Assembly (NCBI GenBank): GCA_026182355.1
Contig: JAPFBL010000120.1
Coordinates: forward strand, 186,001-250,000
Source: Hermatobates lingyangjiaoensis
Lineage: Eukaryota > Arthropoda > Insecta > Hemiptera > Hermatobatidae
Direction: 5' to 3'
DNA length: 64,000 bases
A program made the position numbers and the translations under genes. Position 1 is the stretch's first letter. The number at the start of each line of letters is the position of its first letter. The notes beneath the pieces were generated by a model. It saw nothing but the letters and a program-made list of their open reading frames with translations. It was not told where the DNA came from and made no database searches. Positions 1 through 10,410 of this stretch are shown one piece after another.

Positions 1-244
1 TTAAACTTTTTTTGTTGTGTATAGATGAAATGTTTGAAATCCCTCAATATTAACTTAATTAACTAATAAACAACAAGAGTTGGGTGTTTTGAATCTATAA
101 AGTTATGAAAAAGTTTATCCTTTTCTTTCAATTGAACTAAGATCACTTAACAAATATAACAATAGAAATGATACAATGTATGCAGGAGTCTAGTAAAAGT
201 CACTTAAGCATCTTAAAAATGCAAGCAAAATTTTATTAAATGAG
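1..244. other. AT-rich DNA, nothing recognised
   Basis: AT-rich sequence with short homopolymer runs. I see no coding potential, repeat family or structure. Confidence 0.6.
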
Positions 245-372
245 AACTATTTGTTTGTTTTACATGGCCCACATTTATAGGATTTCATCTTTTAGTGCTA
301 TACTGGGGACAGAAAGTATGGCTCATTTATTATTTGGCACCCATTTCAGTAATGGGTGAGCCTGGTTGGTTA
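245..372 (-). repeat. SINE 3' end fragment
   Basis: Matches the reverse complement of the 3' third of the tRNA-headed SINE seen complete at 17.3 kb. Shared words are the gtttgttt tail, 'cttttagtgct', 'ggctcatttattattt' and 'acccat...agtaatg'. The tRNA-like head is absent, so the copy is truncated. Confidence 0.7.
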
Positions 373-634
373 TAGATTTAGAGGTCCCAAATTTTTATAA
401 ATTTATAAATGAAATTTAATAAATTTATAAAATCAAATAATATTTTAAAACTTATATTTATTGACCATTTGGCTACTTGAAAGTAATTTTAAATTATGAT
501 ATAATAAATTAATACTTACATTGTAAAAAGATCCTTTAGATTTGTAAAAATTCCTGGTTGAATGAAGTCCAAATTTTGATTGGTCTTTACGGCGCTAAAA
601 CATAAGAAGAAGAAAAGTTTTAGTGCAATTATAG

Positions 635-965
635 AGAACTAGCAAACGTACCCGTCTTTGACGGAATCAAAAATTCTATTATACTTGGTATTCCAAAATA
701 TTTATTATAGTATTATACTAATACTACAATTAGAAGTTATAGAATAGTAGAAAATACCATTATTAGTACAGTGCTAAAAAAAAGCCTCTGTATACAAAGA
801 TTAGATTTTAAGTTAGACATACACAAATCTACAATCAATGTTTCAGCTTTATATGTCTTATGGTAGCAATATTTTGTGGACAAACCGACAGACAGAAATT
901 ATTCTAAGGGTACATGTGGCTACTCTGAAGTATGAAACGTAAAGAAAACTTGAAATGAGTTAGTT
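635..965 (+). repeat. Dispersed repeat R1, possibly an RTE-like LINE 3' region
   Basis: Starts with 'tagcaaacgtacccgtc' and ends near 'aaacttgaaatgag'. Parts recur at 1373-1640, 2365-2812 and 16,258-16,345. The module 'tttcagctttatatgtctt' followed by 'gacaaaccgacagac' resembles 3' untranslated regions of RTE-clade LINEs, but no ORF remains. The LINE assignment is inference. Confidence 0.5.
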
Positions 966-984
966 CTAATTAACGTGCTCCCAA

Positions 985-1372
985 TCAAAAGCTAGCACGC
1001 AAGCCACTGGGCTACTCTGGTTCCATACCTTACTTTATTACCAGTGTTTATATTACGCAAATATTAAATTAAAAAAAAAATATTTTTGTTGTGTTTATTT
1101 ATAATACATTTGCACTACTGTCATCGGCGAGCAAGCAAGCTACTGGCAACCCTGGCTAGATCCCTTTACTTTATTACCATCTTTTATATTATCCACATTT
1201 TAAATTCAAAAAAATATTTGTTTGTTACATTTATTTATAATACATTTGCACTACTGTCATCGGCGATCACGCAAGCCACTGGGCTACTCTGGTCCCATAC
1301 CTTACATTATTACCAGTGTATTTATTAAGCAAATATTAAATTAAAAAAAAGTTGACAGTTATATATAATACA
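985..1372. repeat. Three diverged units of about 135 bp
   Basis: The words 'gcaagccactgggctactct' or 'gcaagctactggcaaccctg' recur near 997, 1131 and 1266, each followed by 'cttta.tttattaccag' and an AT-rich tail with 'aaatattaaatt'. The block lies between two R1 copies, so it looks like local tandem amplification inside or beside R1. Confidence 0.6.
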
Positions 1373-1640
1373 TAGCAAACGTACCCGTCTTTGACGGAAT
1401 CAAAAGTTCCTGTTTTGGTTTATTGCCGTGTGCCTATTGCCTTTCGGCTATACCACGGAGGAATCAGAAGTTCCGTCATTTTTGGTATTTCAAAATGTCA
1501 TTAGAAATTATAGAATAGTAGAAAATACCATTATTACTACAGTGTTAAACAAATGCCTCCACCTTATACACTACATTAGCTGTCTGTCCTTCAGGTTCAT
1601 GGTAGAAGAAAGAGTTGAAACCTCTGACCGTTGAGCATGT
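1373..1640 (+). repeat. Second R1 copy, 5' portion
   Basis: Repeats the R1 start and the segment 'tagaatagtagaaaatacc' also found at 740. It diverges after about 1600. The short open frames in it show no recognisable domain. Confidence 0.55.
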
Positions 1641-2364
1641 AAACTACATTTGACCATGTGAGAAAAACTTGGTTTTGCTACCTTGTATTCCTGCGTTAGA
1701 TGAAGTCTCCCTTTGCGACTTAGTTAACGTCATTGCGAAATAGACTCTGACCCGACTTTGCAATCATTTCAACGTAAACAGACAGTGGCTCGGAATCAAT
1801 GGTATGTGAAGTATACACACAGACTCCCCAATACCACATCCAGTCATTATGTCCGCCTCTATGGCATATCTGTGTAGAGCACGAACTCAGAGTCGTGTCC
1901 CGTTGCACAGTTTTGGGGCACTCATGTTTCGTAACATGAAATTTGTTACTGCTACTAAATTGTAGCATGATTGGTGCTCTACTTTAAGTTTTTACTCATG
2001 AGCAGGCAGTCCAGGAGAAATAAATTCAGAGTCAAGAAATTCAATTAGATAATGAACTGCTTCTTCGTCACTAATCCAATCTCTTTACTGACTTGTAAGT
2101 TCTTTCCTCGGCTTCATATAGCGTAAGAACTTGTTTGTTGATTTTTCCTCCCTGTTCATATTAAGAGTTGAGAATTGCTCGTTTACAAAACATTTATTCT
2201 CAATAGATAGTACATCCTTAACTCTGTGAAACACCATTTCAATGATGTCAAATACGCAATATATTCATATGCTCAATTGAAATTAAAATCAACTAACAAT
2301 ACCTACTTGCCACACCTGTGTATTTTCAAAACAAACTTGTCTGTCAAGTTAGGAAAATACAGCT
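1641..2364. other. Unassigned intergenic or intronic DNA
   Basis: Slightly richer in GC around 1700-1980 than its surroundings. An 82-codon open frame on the minus strand (1720-1968) has no domain I can recognise and no splice context. No repeat family identified. Confidence 0.4.
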
Positions 2365-2812
2365 AAAAGCCCCATAACTTCGCTTCTGTACTGAATTAAT
2401 AATCTATTTAGAGCCCATATTTTAAGTTAGGCACATACAAATCCAGTGTCAATGTTTCAGCTCGCTATGTCTTATGGTGGCTGAGTTTACTTGTGACAAA
2501 CATTTTTGCGTTAAACGTCCAAAACTTCACTTCTACGTTGAATTTCCAATCAATTCATAGCCTATATTTTAAGTTAGACCTACACAAATCTACTGTAAAA
2601 GTTTCAGCTTTATATGTCTTATGGTAGCTGAGTTTACCTGTGACAAAGTTTTGCGGACAAACCGACAAACCGACAAACCGACAAACCGACAAACTGACAA
2701 ACCGACAGAAATTTTTCTAAGTGTGGATTCGGTTTTGCCAATGTATGAAACGTAAAGAAAACTTGAAATGAGTCAGTTCTAAGCAATGTACAGACAAAAT
2801 CATTATTTTATT
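2365..2812 (+). repeat. R1-type LINE-like 3' end with internal duplication
   Basis: Two diverged copies (about 2370-2500 and 2519-2652) of a module running from 'aacttc.cttct' through 'gtttcagct' to 'gctgagttta', then a minisatellite of acaaaccg units (2655-2706), then 'aaacttgaaatgagtc' and a 'ttatttataaagataaag' terminus. Short AT-rich terminal repeats of this kind are typical of RTE LINEs; that assignment is inferred from layout only. Confidence 0.5.
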
Positions 2813-3029
2813 TATAAAGATAAAGAGAACTATTAAAGTAAGTAACTACTTAACTGTATTTCTGTTTATATCAGATTAGGTAATAGTTATTTGTAACATC
2901 ATCAATTGATTATTTATCAATTGATCACCAGCACTGCAGTGAGATTATAATTATTCAATAAAAAAATAGTATTGAAAAACCAGGTTTTAGTGTAAACAAC
3001 CATCATACCGGGGAAAGGAGATGTATATA

Positions 3030-3263
3030 TAAAGATTTCACATAAACACGTAAAATAACAATCAATGATCAAACCACAATAAGAAATGGGAAAACAAGAC
3101 TTAAGATCTTTTAACCGTAACAAGCGGTCTTCGTCAGAGTCAAAAACTCAACTGAGTTTTTGACCCAAACTCAGTTGGGTTTATGACTCTGACGAAGACC
3201 GCTTGTTACGGTTGAAAGATCTTAGTCTTGTTTTCCTATTTCTTATTGTGGTTTGATCAATGA
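3030..3263. mobile_element. PLE foldback, family A
   Basis: Inverted repeat with arms of roughly 110-130 bp meeting near 3160. The left arm carries the extra 'gatttcacataaacacgt' segment; the right arm stops at 'gatcaatgat' next to (TA)n. Each arm holds the family A hammerhead motif, in opposite orientation. Family A recurs at 6.5, 12.8, 13.3, 33.2, 36.4, 39.5, 40.1, 44.2 and 62.1 kb. Confidence 0.8.
3185..3227 (+). ncRNA. Hammerhead ribozyme, family A (type I, minimal)
   Basis: Core CTGACGA at 3189-3195. Stem II is ACCG/CGGT with a bulged G and a 7-nt loop. GAAA is at 3214-3217, helix III is the palindrome AGATCT (3217-3222), and position 17 is T3223. Stem I is GACT (3185-3188) with AGTC (3224-3227), 4 bp. 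All invariant core positions are present. Self-cleavage after 3223 is predicted, not shown. Confidence 0.72.
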
Positions 3264-3284
3264 TATATATACATATATATTTAC

Positions 3285-3637
3285 TGAAAATGACACCAAA
3301 TTTAGCTGATACCTGTTTCTTAACAAGTTTCTCAATTTTTCTAAATAACACTCTCGTTATTTCGTCTACGCAATAAAGTACATCTCCTATGGTCGACATA
3401 TAAACCAGATAATTCACCTTAGATCTTATTCACGTCCTGATGATGAATGTTGATCATTCGAAACATGTCGACCATAGGAGATGTACTTTATTGTGTAGAA
3501 GAAATAACGAGCGTGTTATTTAGAAAAATTGAGAAACTTGTTAAGAAAGAGGTATCAGCTAAATTTGGTGTCATTTTCAATAATGTGTGTGTCAAAGAAG
3601 GACTGCAACCAAAATTTACGAACATATATATTTGTAT
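3285..3637. mobile_element. PLE 5'-end foldback, family P
   Basis: Two inverted copies of a PLE ORF start. The minus arm (about 3285-3399) reads MSTIGDVL from an ATG at 3399 and ends in (TA)n just after 'KFGVIF'. The plus arm (3465-3632) continues further, to 'KEGLQPKFTN'. The spacer between the arms contains a hammerhead at 3433-3472. The arms are nearly identical in protein, so the unit is fairly recent. Confidence 0.75.
3433..3472 (+). ncRNA. Hammerhead ribozyme, family P
   Basis: CTGATGA at 3437-3443, one extra T, stem II GAATG/CATTC (3445-3449 and 3455-3459), GAAA at 3460-3463, helix III ACATGT, position 17 = C3469. Stem I is GTC (3434-3436) with GAC (3470-3472). The ORF start codon (3465-3467) lies inside helix III, so cleavage after 3469 would cut the RNA just past the AUG. 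Confidence 0.75.
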
Positions 3638-3641
3638 ACTT
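3465..3641 (+). pseudogene. PLE ORF N-terminal fragment
   Basis: The first ~56 codons of a Penelope-like ORF: MSTIGDVLYCVEEI, then 'FRKIEKLVKKE', then 'NVCVKEGLQPKFTN'. The basic RKLEKL block and the C-x-K/E-E-x-L-x-P-K/T-Y/F-T motif recur in N-terminal fragments at 4.0, 7.9, 12.7, 32.5, 39.4, 40.1 and 43.0-43.8 kb. It stops at a (TA)n junction; RT and GIY-YIG are missing. The start is chosen at 3465 because the inverted partner begins with the same MSTIGDVL. It is a fragment and not a working gene. Confidence 0.6.
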
Positions 3642-4028
3642 GGGGAGCAGGCCTTCTTTCAAACATGTTTCATTAAATTGCTTGCCTATTTTGATCCTTT
3701 CGTATTTTCTAGATTATTTCTCAAATCTTCTTATTAACGATTTCCACTGGCAGGGAAGAGTACAAACAAGCTCGCCAAACGATTTACTATTAATTAGATG
3801 TTATATATATTAATTATAGATTTTAGATTGAGAATGGTTGTTGAATAACAAAGTGTTTACTTTTTTTTCCAATAGTGAAGTGTAATTATAGTGTAGCTAT
3901 AAGTAATAAATAATAGATTATAATAGAAAATTGTTACACTCTTCCCGGTCAGTAGAAATCGTTAATAAGAAGATTTGAGAAATTATCTAGAAAATACGAA
4001 AGGATTGAAATAGGCAAGAAATTTAATG

Positions 4029-4037
<9 letters not shown>
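3640..4037. mobile_element. PLE N-terminal foldback
   Basis: The minus arm (about 3640-3765) encodes a KYERIKIGK-FNE-CLKEGLLPKYT-type segment. The plus arm (about 3945-4037) encodes RKYERIEIGKKFN and stops at (TA)n. Arms share 'ggaaatcgttaataagaaga' with few differences and are separated by about 180 bp. No ribozyme core is visible in the loop. Arm ends follow the same long/short rule as the other units. Confidence 0.65.

Positions 4038-4069
<32 letters not shown>
4030..4069. repeat. (TA)n microsatellite
   Basis: About 20 TA units lying exactly between two PLE fragment ends that point towards it. Confidence 0.9.
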
Positions 4070-4073
<4 letters not shown>

Positions 4074-4192
4074 AAATGTACCGCAGCTTCCGCATGTACG
4101 ACTTTCAAACTAAGCTGTTCCAGTCTCCTGACAGTTTTGCGAATAGAAGGTGATAATTCCCAGATCTCCATTCCCAGTTCTCCAAACGACAT
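4070..4192 (-). pseudogene. PLE ORF N-terminal fragment (AEAA type)
   Basis: Reads MSFGELGMEIWELSPSIRK, then 'RRLEQLSLKVVHAEAAVHFN', then (TA)n. The start at 4192 is chosen by similarity to MSLAKLIWDL at 32,639 and MSLGQLMWKL at 51,571. The 'V-x-AEAA-x-F' block is the hallmark of this PLE lineage in the window. It ends at the residue where other short arms end, next to (TA)n. It probably represents the 3' pLTR end of an element rather than a gene. Confidence 0.55.
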
Positions 4193-4214
4193 TGAGACAC
4201 TTTTTTGAAACACT

Positions 4215-5500
4215 TTATAGTGTTTCTTCTACTTCAAGTAGTAGGTAATTGAAAATAAATCAGATAAATGGGTTAATACTTTAGACTATAATTCTTAGAT
4301 TTTTGTAGTTATCGTCTTATAAATCTAAAGAAATGTCATTTACACAAAAAAAAAGTTGGTACAGTAAAGTACGTAGTCAGTTATCGGCTACTAAGAAAAC
4401 ATTAATGCATTAATTTAATTATGCTTTTCTTTGAATTTTAACTTCTTTGAAGTTATTTTATGAATTATATATGCAAATAGTCATTCTATATCCTGAATTA
4501 CACCTACTGAAAAACATATATATCTTTAATTAGACAGATTCTATTTAATTGTTACGAACGAATTACATATTATTTGAAATAAGTTGAAAATGGAATTATT
4601 TGGTGTTTTACTTTAAAACCTAAACTTTCTAAGCCAAATGTTAGAAACGAAGATTGTGAATACATGCAGAAAAATAGACAACTGGCCTGTTAGAATAAAT
4701 TGCTCGGAAATATGTAACTGAAATATAGGGGTATGCTAATTCTAAACTGCAATGAAAAGAACCCGCCTTTTCTCAGTCGTCCAATCACTTTTTATAAATT
4801 ATTTGAAAAATAAATTGAATTTAAAAGTCAACAAACTAGAAAAAAATGTTAACATTTGAAATAATATGGAAACCTTAAAAACAATTTAATTATAAATAGT
4901 GTTGCAGAAGATATAAATTGAATTAATTAACTTACGCGAGACTTCAGCTACCCTGACTCATGTTATAAGAGAGAAGCATTGTTCGGATGAAGTTAGTTTT
5001 TTTATTCGTTATTTTTAGAGCAACAGGTTTTTGGATCGATTAAAAACCAAATAACTGACCAACTTCATCTTAATTATATTGTAAAATTTGAAAAGAAAGT
5101 TAACATTTTTTTTTCCTTAATTAGTTTAGTTATCTGTTAGGGAAATAGCCTAAGAGAGAAATTAATTGCTAAGTAATGTTGGTTAGATAGAGGACGGAAA
5201 TAAATTTCATTAAAGGAAGGCTGGTGAAGGTCATCTTATATTTAAGAAGTGAAGCAGTAAGAAAAGGGAACATCTATAGCAATTTGAGCGAGAAGCTTAA
5301 TCAAGTCTACCAGTGCATGACAGTTGCTATGGGGGGGAAAAAAAGCACAGTAACCTGTAAAGAAATCTCCTCTAATTTAAGAAAAAAAAACACGAATCGA
5401 AACCATAAATGAGTTCTAATTTCGATATTTTAGACCTCTTAATGGTATTTGATGGGAGATGAATTGGTATGGTGAGGAGACGTTAGTAAAAAAAATTATA
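4215..5500. other. AT-rich DNA, nothing recognised
   Basis: No repeat family, domain or structure identified. A 62-codon open frame (5224-5412) lacks recognisable features. Confidence 0.5.
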
Positions 5501-5544
5501 TATATACAAACACTTTTTCTTTTTCTCGGAGTTTGGTCAGGGTA

Positions 5545-6158
5545 AATATATGGAATCACCTTTTTGCCAACGTTTCGTCTTTATTTCAAGACATCCTCAG
5601 GTCTATAAACTAACAAAAAAACAATAAACAATGGAAATTTTTTCATTTCTACTTTAAAAACATCATAAACAAATTGAAAAAAGAACTTACTGAAGGCTGG
5701 GTTCTGTTACTTTACAAAAAACGTTAACTGTCATTACATGTGCTGTTCCAAGCGACATATTATTGAACCACTGTTTTTTTAGTACAATCATATATATATA
5801 AACATATATACATATACACATATTATAATTTATATATGTGTATATATTTAAACACATATTATAATAGATATAAATTATAATATGTGTATATGTATATATG
5901 TTTATATATATATGATTGTACTAAAAAAACAGTGGTTCAATAATATGTCGCTTGGAACAGCACATGTAATGACAGTTAACGGTTTTTGTAAAGTAACAGA
6001 ACCCAGCCTTCAGTAAGTTCTTTTTTCAATTTATTTATGATGTTTTTAAAGTAGAAATGAAAAAATTTCCATTGTTTATTGTTTTTTTGTTAGTTTAAAG
6101 CCCTGAGGATGTCTTGAAATAAAGACAAAACGTTGGCAAAAAGGTGATTCCATATATT
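5545..6158. mobile_element. PLE foldback, family D, near-perfect 300-bp arms
   Basis: A long palindrome centred near 5852. Left arm about 5545-5818, right arm about 5885-6158, with very few mismatches. The left outer edge carries the extra 'gagtttggtcagggtaa' segment (5529-5545), absent on the right. Each arm holds a hammerhead motif. The central ~65 bp is AT-rich simple sequence. Family D recurs at 43.9 kb and, decayed, at 46.0 kb. Confidence 0.85.
5566..5602 (-). ncRNA. Hammerhead ribozyme, family D
   Basis: On the minus strand: CTGAGGA (5600-5594), one extra U, stem II GUCUU/AAGAC, GAAA (5576-5573), helix III ACGU, position 17 = U5569. The right-arm copy (6110-6137, plus) keeps a GCC/GGC stem I but has AAAA for GAAA. 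The left copy keeps GAAA but its stem I is reduced. Each arm therefore has one defect. Confidence 0.6.
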
Positions 6159-6259
6159 TTTTTTTTGAAACTACAAAATTGGCTGAATATATTAATTTTA
6201 CCAATCGTTGATATGTTATTGGCACATTGAATATTGTGTCTTAATCACAATTGAACACA

Positions 6260-6440
6260 TGACGGAAACAAATGAAACAAAAAGTAACAAGGAAAAATCA
6301 AAAACCTTGAAAACATATGCTCTCAGGACTTTTACACTAAGTCATCAGAGAGATAACACAAATTAAATACAGAAGAGGTTGTATTCTCTCGCTGGTGACA
6401 TAAAGTAACATGCCTCAGAGCATATTTCTTCCTTTTTGCT
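6260..6440. mobile_element. Decayed PLE foldback, family M-like
   Basis: Imperfect inverted repeat of 'aggaaaaatc...tgctctcagg' (left) and 'gcctcagagcatatttcttcc' (right). The hammerhead core is recognisable only by comparison with the better-preserved family M unit at 31.4 kb. Confidence 0.45.
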
Positions 6441-6539
6441 TTAAATATATATATAGCAAAATGTTACAATATATAATAAATTTATAAATTTATATAGTAA
6501 AATTGGAAACTAAGATATACATACATACATATATTTATA

Positions 6540-6765
6540 TGATCAAACCACAATAAGAAATGGGAAAACAAGACTAAGATCTTTCAACCGTAACAAGCGG
6601 TCTTCGTCAGAGTCAAAAACCCAACTGACTTTCAGAGTCAGTTGGGTTTTTGACTCTGACGAAGACCGCTTGTTACGGTTGAAAGATCTTAGTCTTGTTT
6701 TCCCATTTCTTATTGTGGTTTGATCATTGATTGTTGTTTCACGTGTTTATGTGAAATCTTTTTAT
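6540..6765. mobile_element. PLE foldback, family A
   Basis: Arms 6540-6628 and 6640-6727, almost perfect. The right arm alone continues through 'ttcacgtgtttatgtgaaat' to 6762. An intact family A hammerhead lies at 6652-6694 (plus): GACT/AGTC stem I, CTGACGA, GAAA, AGATCT helix III. An equivalent is in the left arm on the minus strand. Confidence 0.85.
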
Positions 6766-6859
6766 ATATTTATATATATATATATACATATATATAATCT
6801 CGATATGCTCTTAATCTCCTTATTTAACACAGTATTTAATAAGTTTTTTTTTTGAGGGT

Positions 6860-6965
6860 CTTTAAATTGGAATAGTTTTTTTTTTTCAACGTTTCGTTGT
6901 ATTTTCAAATCATCCTCTGGGCTTCATCAAAACAAGGTTAGGATACAATATTTTCACAACCAATA
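6860..6965 (-). mobile_element. Single decayed PLE terminal fragment
   Basis: On the minus strand it reads 'CAGAGGATGATTTG' followed by 'AACGAAACGTTG', which resembles a hammerhead core with U4 changed to A and a weak stem II. There is no inverted partner nearby. Confidence 0.35.
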
Positions 6966-7211
6966 TACAATTTTAGTAAAGTAAACAATAATAACATGAT
7001 AACATAATGTTAAAATAAGGCATATGAAACTTGTAATATTATGATTTTTGATAACGCGTGACACAGCGTCACAACAACAGTTCTTGTTGAAATTCCCAAA
7101 TTGTTTTCTATTCAAAAAAATCTTGTATGCAGTACTAAAGTTTTTCTTTTCTGTTACAACATTTTAGACATCTATCTAGGAAAAAGGGTTTTAAATAAAA
7201 GGAAAATGGTC

Positions 7212-7280
7212 GGTAATGAGAGTTTGATTTAAACCAGAAGAACTGACCGAGTCCTGATCGAAATTTATTTTAATGATTTA
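7212..7280 (+). mobile_element. Single copy of the 42.8-kb palindrome sequence
   Basis: 'aatgagagtttgatt', 'gaagaactgaccg' and 'tcctgatcgaaattta' match in order the arm of the palindrome at 42,755-42,898, showing that the palindrome arm is a dispersed family. Confidence 0.45.
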
Positions 7281-7344
7281 AAAACATACTTTTTATTTTG
7301 TTTCTACTTCATGGTCGATACTTTTATCAATATATATAAATATA

Positions 7345-7985
7345 TATATATATATATAATATTTAAGACAAATGTAATTGAAATATGCAGTAGCTTCTGC
7401 TTTCACGACTTTTTTGCCGATTGCCTCGAATTTCCCCGATATAGTGCGTGGATCTAGAGGTAATTTTCATGAATAACAAACTAGAGACATGAAAACAAAG
7501 CTGCTAAGAAAACTAATATGAAACTATTTTATTGAAACACTAACACACAAAAAAAAGAATATATATTTTTACATATAAAAAGCAAGGTTGCAACGACGTT
7601 CAGGTTGGACCCTAAATTTAGCCAATCAATCCGATTCTATCTCTCTAAAAAGTTTAAAACTATTATTGAAAATTTTAGAACTTGACATGACATGATTAGT
7701 TAGTTTATCCTTAAGATGACCAATGTATGATCGAAAGCTTGCATTATTTTTTTTTAGTGTGTTAGTTTTTTAATAAAGTTGTTTCATATTACCTTTCTTA
7801 GTAGTTTTGTTTACATGTCTCTGGCTTAGTATTTTTGGAAATTACCTCTAGACCAAAGCACATAGCGAGGTAATTCGAGGCAATCAGCAAAAAAGTCGTA
7901 AATGCAGAAGCTACTGCATATCTCGAATTCCATTTGTTTTAAAGAAGATATGCTGCCCACGTATACCAATATATAATGCTTATAT
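7345..7985. mobile_element. PLE N-terminal foldback (AEAA type) with K-like core
   Basis: Inverted arms about 7345-7560 and 7740-7980. The minus arm encodes 'KFEAIGKKVVKAEATAYFN' then 'YICLK' and (TA)n. The plus arm encodes the same block with one frameshift and continues to 'KEDMLPTYTN'. Between them, 7711-7750 (plus) has 'CCTTAAGATGACC...GAAAGCTTGC', a degraded relative of the U3/A8 core described at 43.7 kb. Confidence 0.6.
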
Positions 7986-8803
7986 ATATAATGATATACC
8001 ATCAAATAAACTATCTTAACATCACAGAACAATTTAAAAAGTGTTAAAAAAGAATGAAAATGAACAAACAACAAATCTGACATTAATTTTAAGATAATAA
8101 AAATATTGCTCTATTAAACTGATGAAGTGGTTCATTTCGCATCTATACTTAGGATGAATTTTTTAATGTTTTCTTTTTTCTAAACTAAGTATATTTAAAG
8201 GTCAAATTTGGCTTTTTTTTTTTGTTGATATTTTAAAATTCGTTCACAATCGATCTGAGTTCAACAATATTTTTAGGTTTTAGATTTCCTTAAACTTGGA
8301 AAAGCTTTTAAGATGGTAAGTAATTTTCATTTATATTGAAGGGTTTGTCTGAAAATTTGCATTGTAGATAACTACAAGGTGAAGCAAATGCAAAGGTAAT
8401 TTTGAAATCGGCTCGTATAATAGATTGCCAATTTTATAGTCAGATCAGCGCAACAACTTGATCGAGTACTGATTAACTTTAAAAAAAAGTTGTTCTTATT
8501 TATAGGAACAATTTATTTTACAATTTTTAAGTTTAATAGTTAAAGTTATGAAATATATTAGTCAGATAATTTGTTTAATGGTTACACATATTAAGTCTAT
8601 TGTTCATAAAATTGATTTATCAGAGAATCAACATGTAAAAATAATTATAAAAATAATATATACTATGTTGTGGGAATAAATGAAAGAGTAAACAACAGTA
8701 CAAAACAGTTCGTATGAAACAGTACAAACAACTTCAATTCTTGGAGCGCCCAATTGTAATCGTTGATCTCTAACAAGAGGATGATACGTTTTATCAAAAT
8801 TAC

Positions 8804-8952
8804 CTGATTGTATATTAGGGAACATAAATTTCGGCTGTGGCCATGTCTCATTTCTTCCACAATATCCACTCACTCCAACGGTACAAGAAACATCTAAATC
8901 AAAGTTCACGATAAATTCCCATTGTGCTTGAAGTAAATTGTGATCTTTATTT
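8804..8952 (-). CDS. Candidate host exon (unidentified protein)
   Basis: A 149-nt segment on the minus strand between 'tttctattag' (acceptor) and 'CAATCAG/GTAATT' (donor). It is open in one frame: NKDHNLLQAQWEFIVNFDLD, then 'VSCTVGVSGYCGRNETW', then 'PQPKFMFPNIQS'. The composition (Trp, Cys, Asn, few Lys/Ile runs) is unlike the AT-driven junk frames around it, and no window repeat matches it. It begins one base into a codon and ends after one base. That phase fits the candidate exon at 13.9 kb if a GTCAGT donor is used there. I do not recognise the family. It could also be a chance frame. Confidence 0.4.
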
Positions 8953-9002
8953 CTAATAGAAACCATACCAATGAGGAATCATGGTTGTGTTCCTAAAACG
9001 AC

Positions 9003-9045
9003 ACGTTTCGTAGACTTTATAATCATCTTCAGGTTATATCTGGCT
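9003..9045 (-). ncRNA. Hammerhead-like motif
   Basis: On the minus strand 'CCTGAAGATGATTATAAAG' then 'TCTACGAAACGTGTC'. CTGAAGA and GAAAC are intact and helix III could be AC-GU-GU with C17, but stem II and stem I are poor. Probably a decayed PLE terminus. Confidence 0.4.
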
Positions 9046-9329
9046 TACCAGAAAGATGTTATACCTTTTAACAGACACCCAGGCAATGAATGAGTCAACT
9101 GTTTGTGAACACGTTAATTATAAAATAACATTTTATTGTGACTACTCATTTGTGATAAAAGCCAAATCGTTGATCGTAAAGAGAATATCCGATGTTTAAG
9201 AAAAAATTTTGGAGAATTGTTCATTATGAAATGTACAATCATATTGTATTATGGTAAGCATTGAGGGTCAGAATATTTCAATACGCACTAGTTGATTTTA
9301 ATGAAACAGCTTCTCGACCACTGATTTTT

Positions 9330-9775
9330 CAAGTTCACAGAAGGGGTTCTTGAGGATTTTGGTCAAAAAAATTCAACTCCTGATTATATGACAAAGTTCA
9401 CCAAAAGGTGTTTGGCATTTTCAAGGCTGAAATACAATTTATTGACGACATAAGTAGAGCAAGACAAATATATCTATGGAAAACCAACCAACGGAAAACA
9501 AAAAAAAACAAACAAAAAATCAGTAAGAATGAAAAGTAACATTTAAAATAAAATTAAGTTTGTGGTTTTCTTATTACTAAATTTTTGTTTGTTCTTTTTG
9601 TTTTCTGTTCGTTAGTATTCCGTGGATGTATTTGTCTTGATCTACTTATGTCTTCAGTAAATTGTTTTTTAGCCTTGCAAATGCATAACAACTTTTAGCG
9701 AAACGTCGGTATATAATCAGGAGTTGAATTTTTATTACCGAAATCCTGAAGAACCCCTTCTGTGAACTTAATTGA
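9330..9775. mobile_element. PLE foldback with U3/A8 core
   Basis: Diverged arms about 9330-9520 and 9570-9770 ('gaaggggttcttgaggattt' against 'atcctgaagaaccccttctg'). The right arm holds a hammerhead-like motif at 9672-9710: TTGCAAA, extra T, short GC stem, GAAACGTC, stem I CC/GG. The left arm (minus, near 9426-9395) has TTGAAAA followed by T and GCC. Confidence 0.6.
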
Positions 9776-9871
9776 TTTTATTAAAAAATGATAAGAACGC
9801 TAAGAAAAAATTAATTACAAAGTGACTTCCAGCATTTTTTAAATACTTTGACTATTGAGTCTAGAAATAAA

Positions 9872-10172
9872 TTAGGTTAGATTAGGTTGCCGTGGGAGTC
9901 CCACAAGGGACACACTTAGGCCGAGCATTGGCCCTTTGTGATACCACACAAGATTGATTCTACAGTGAGAGTCCTAAATTTTGCCTAACTCAAGTGTATT
10001 TAGAGTAGGGATCTTAAACGAGTACCTGACATCGTACAGGCTCGGAACCGACAGTTTAACGTCCTTCTCCAAGGGACGACGTGCTCAGATTTATTCACTT
10101 CCCGCGTGAATAAATCGAGGGCCAGGTGAGGATTGAACCCCGGTCCTATCAGTTCTAAGGTGAGCACGTAAA
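9872..10172 (-). repeat. SINE copy, minus orientation
   Basis: Runs from the 3' end ('taggttgccgtgggagtccc') through 'tcaagtgtatttagagtag' and 'cgtacaggctcgg' to the tRNA-like head whose B box reads 'ggattgaaccccgg' in this orientation. Similar in layout to the copies at 21.4 and 25.8 kb, which share this tail type. Confidence 0.75.
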
Positions 10173-10315
10173 TGAAGTAACTACCAAGAGATAAGGCGTG
10201 AAGATTATCAATTGTAACGCTAGCACTTCCAAGAATAAATGAAACAGAAAGCTGAAGTGAAATGAGCAGAGAGCAGAATACTAGGGACCACTAACCTCAA
10301 CTGAATCGTCTAAAG

Positions 10316-10410
10316 CAGGGGTGGGGAACCTTTCTTGGAGTAAAGGCCATTTTAGCACAGTTCACTTCACCTAAAAGGCCACCACGAATGGATAAGCAAA
10401 TTCATATATA
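10316..10410. mobile_element. hAT-type terminal inverted repeat
   Basis: 'caggggtggggaacctttct' is a characteristic hAT terminus, followed by 'aaaggcca' and 'aaaaggccaccac'. No matching far end and no transposase are visible, so only one end is supported. Confidence 0.5.

Noticed and set aside
8628..8966. 112-codon single-exon gene
   Set aside because: Only the 149 nt between plausible splice sites look coding. The 3' part of the frame is AT-driven (YIIFIIIF), so the exon reading is preferred.
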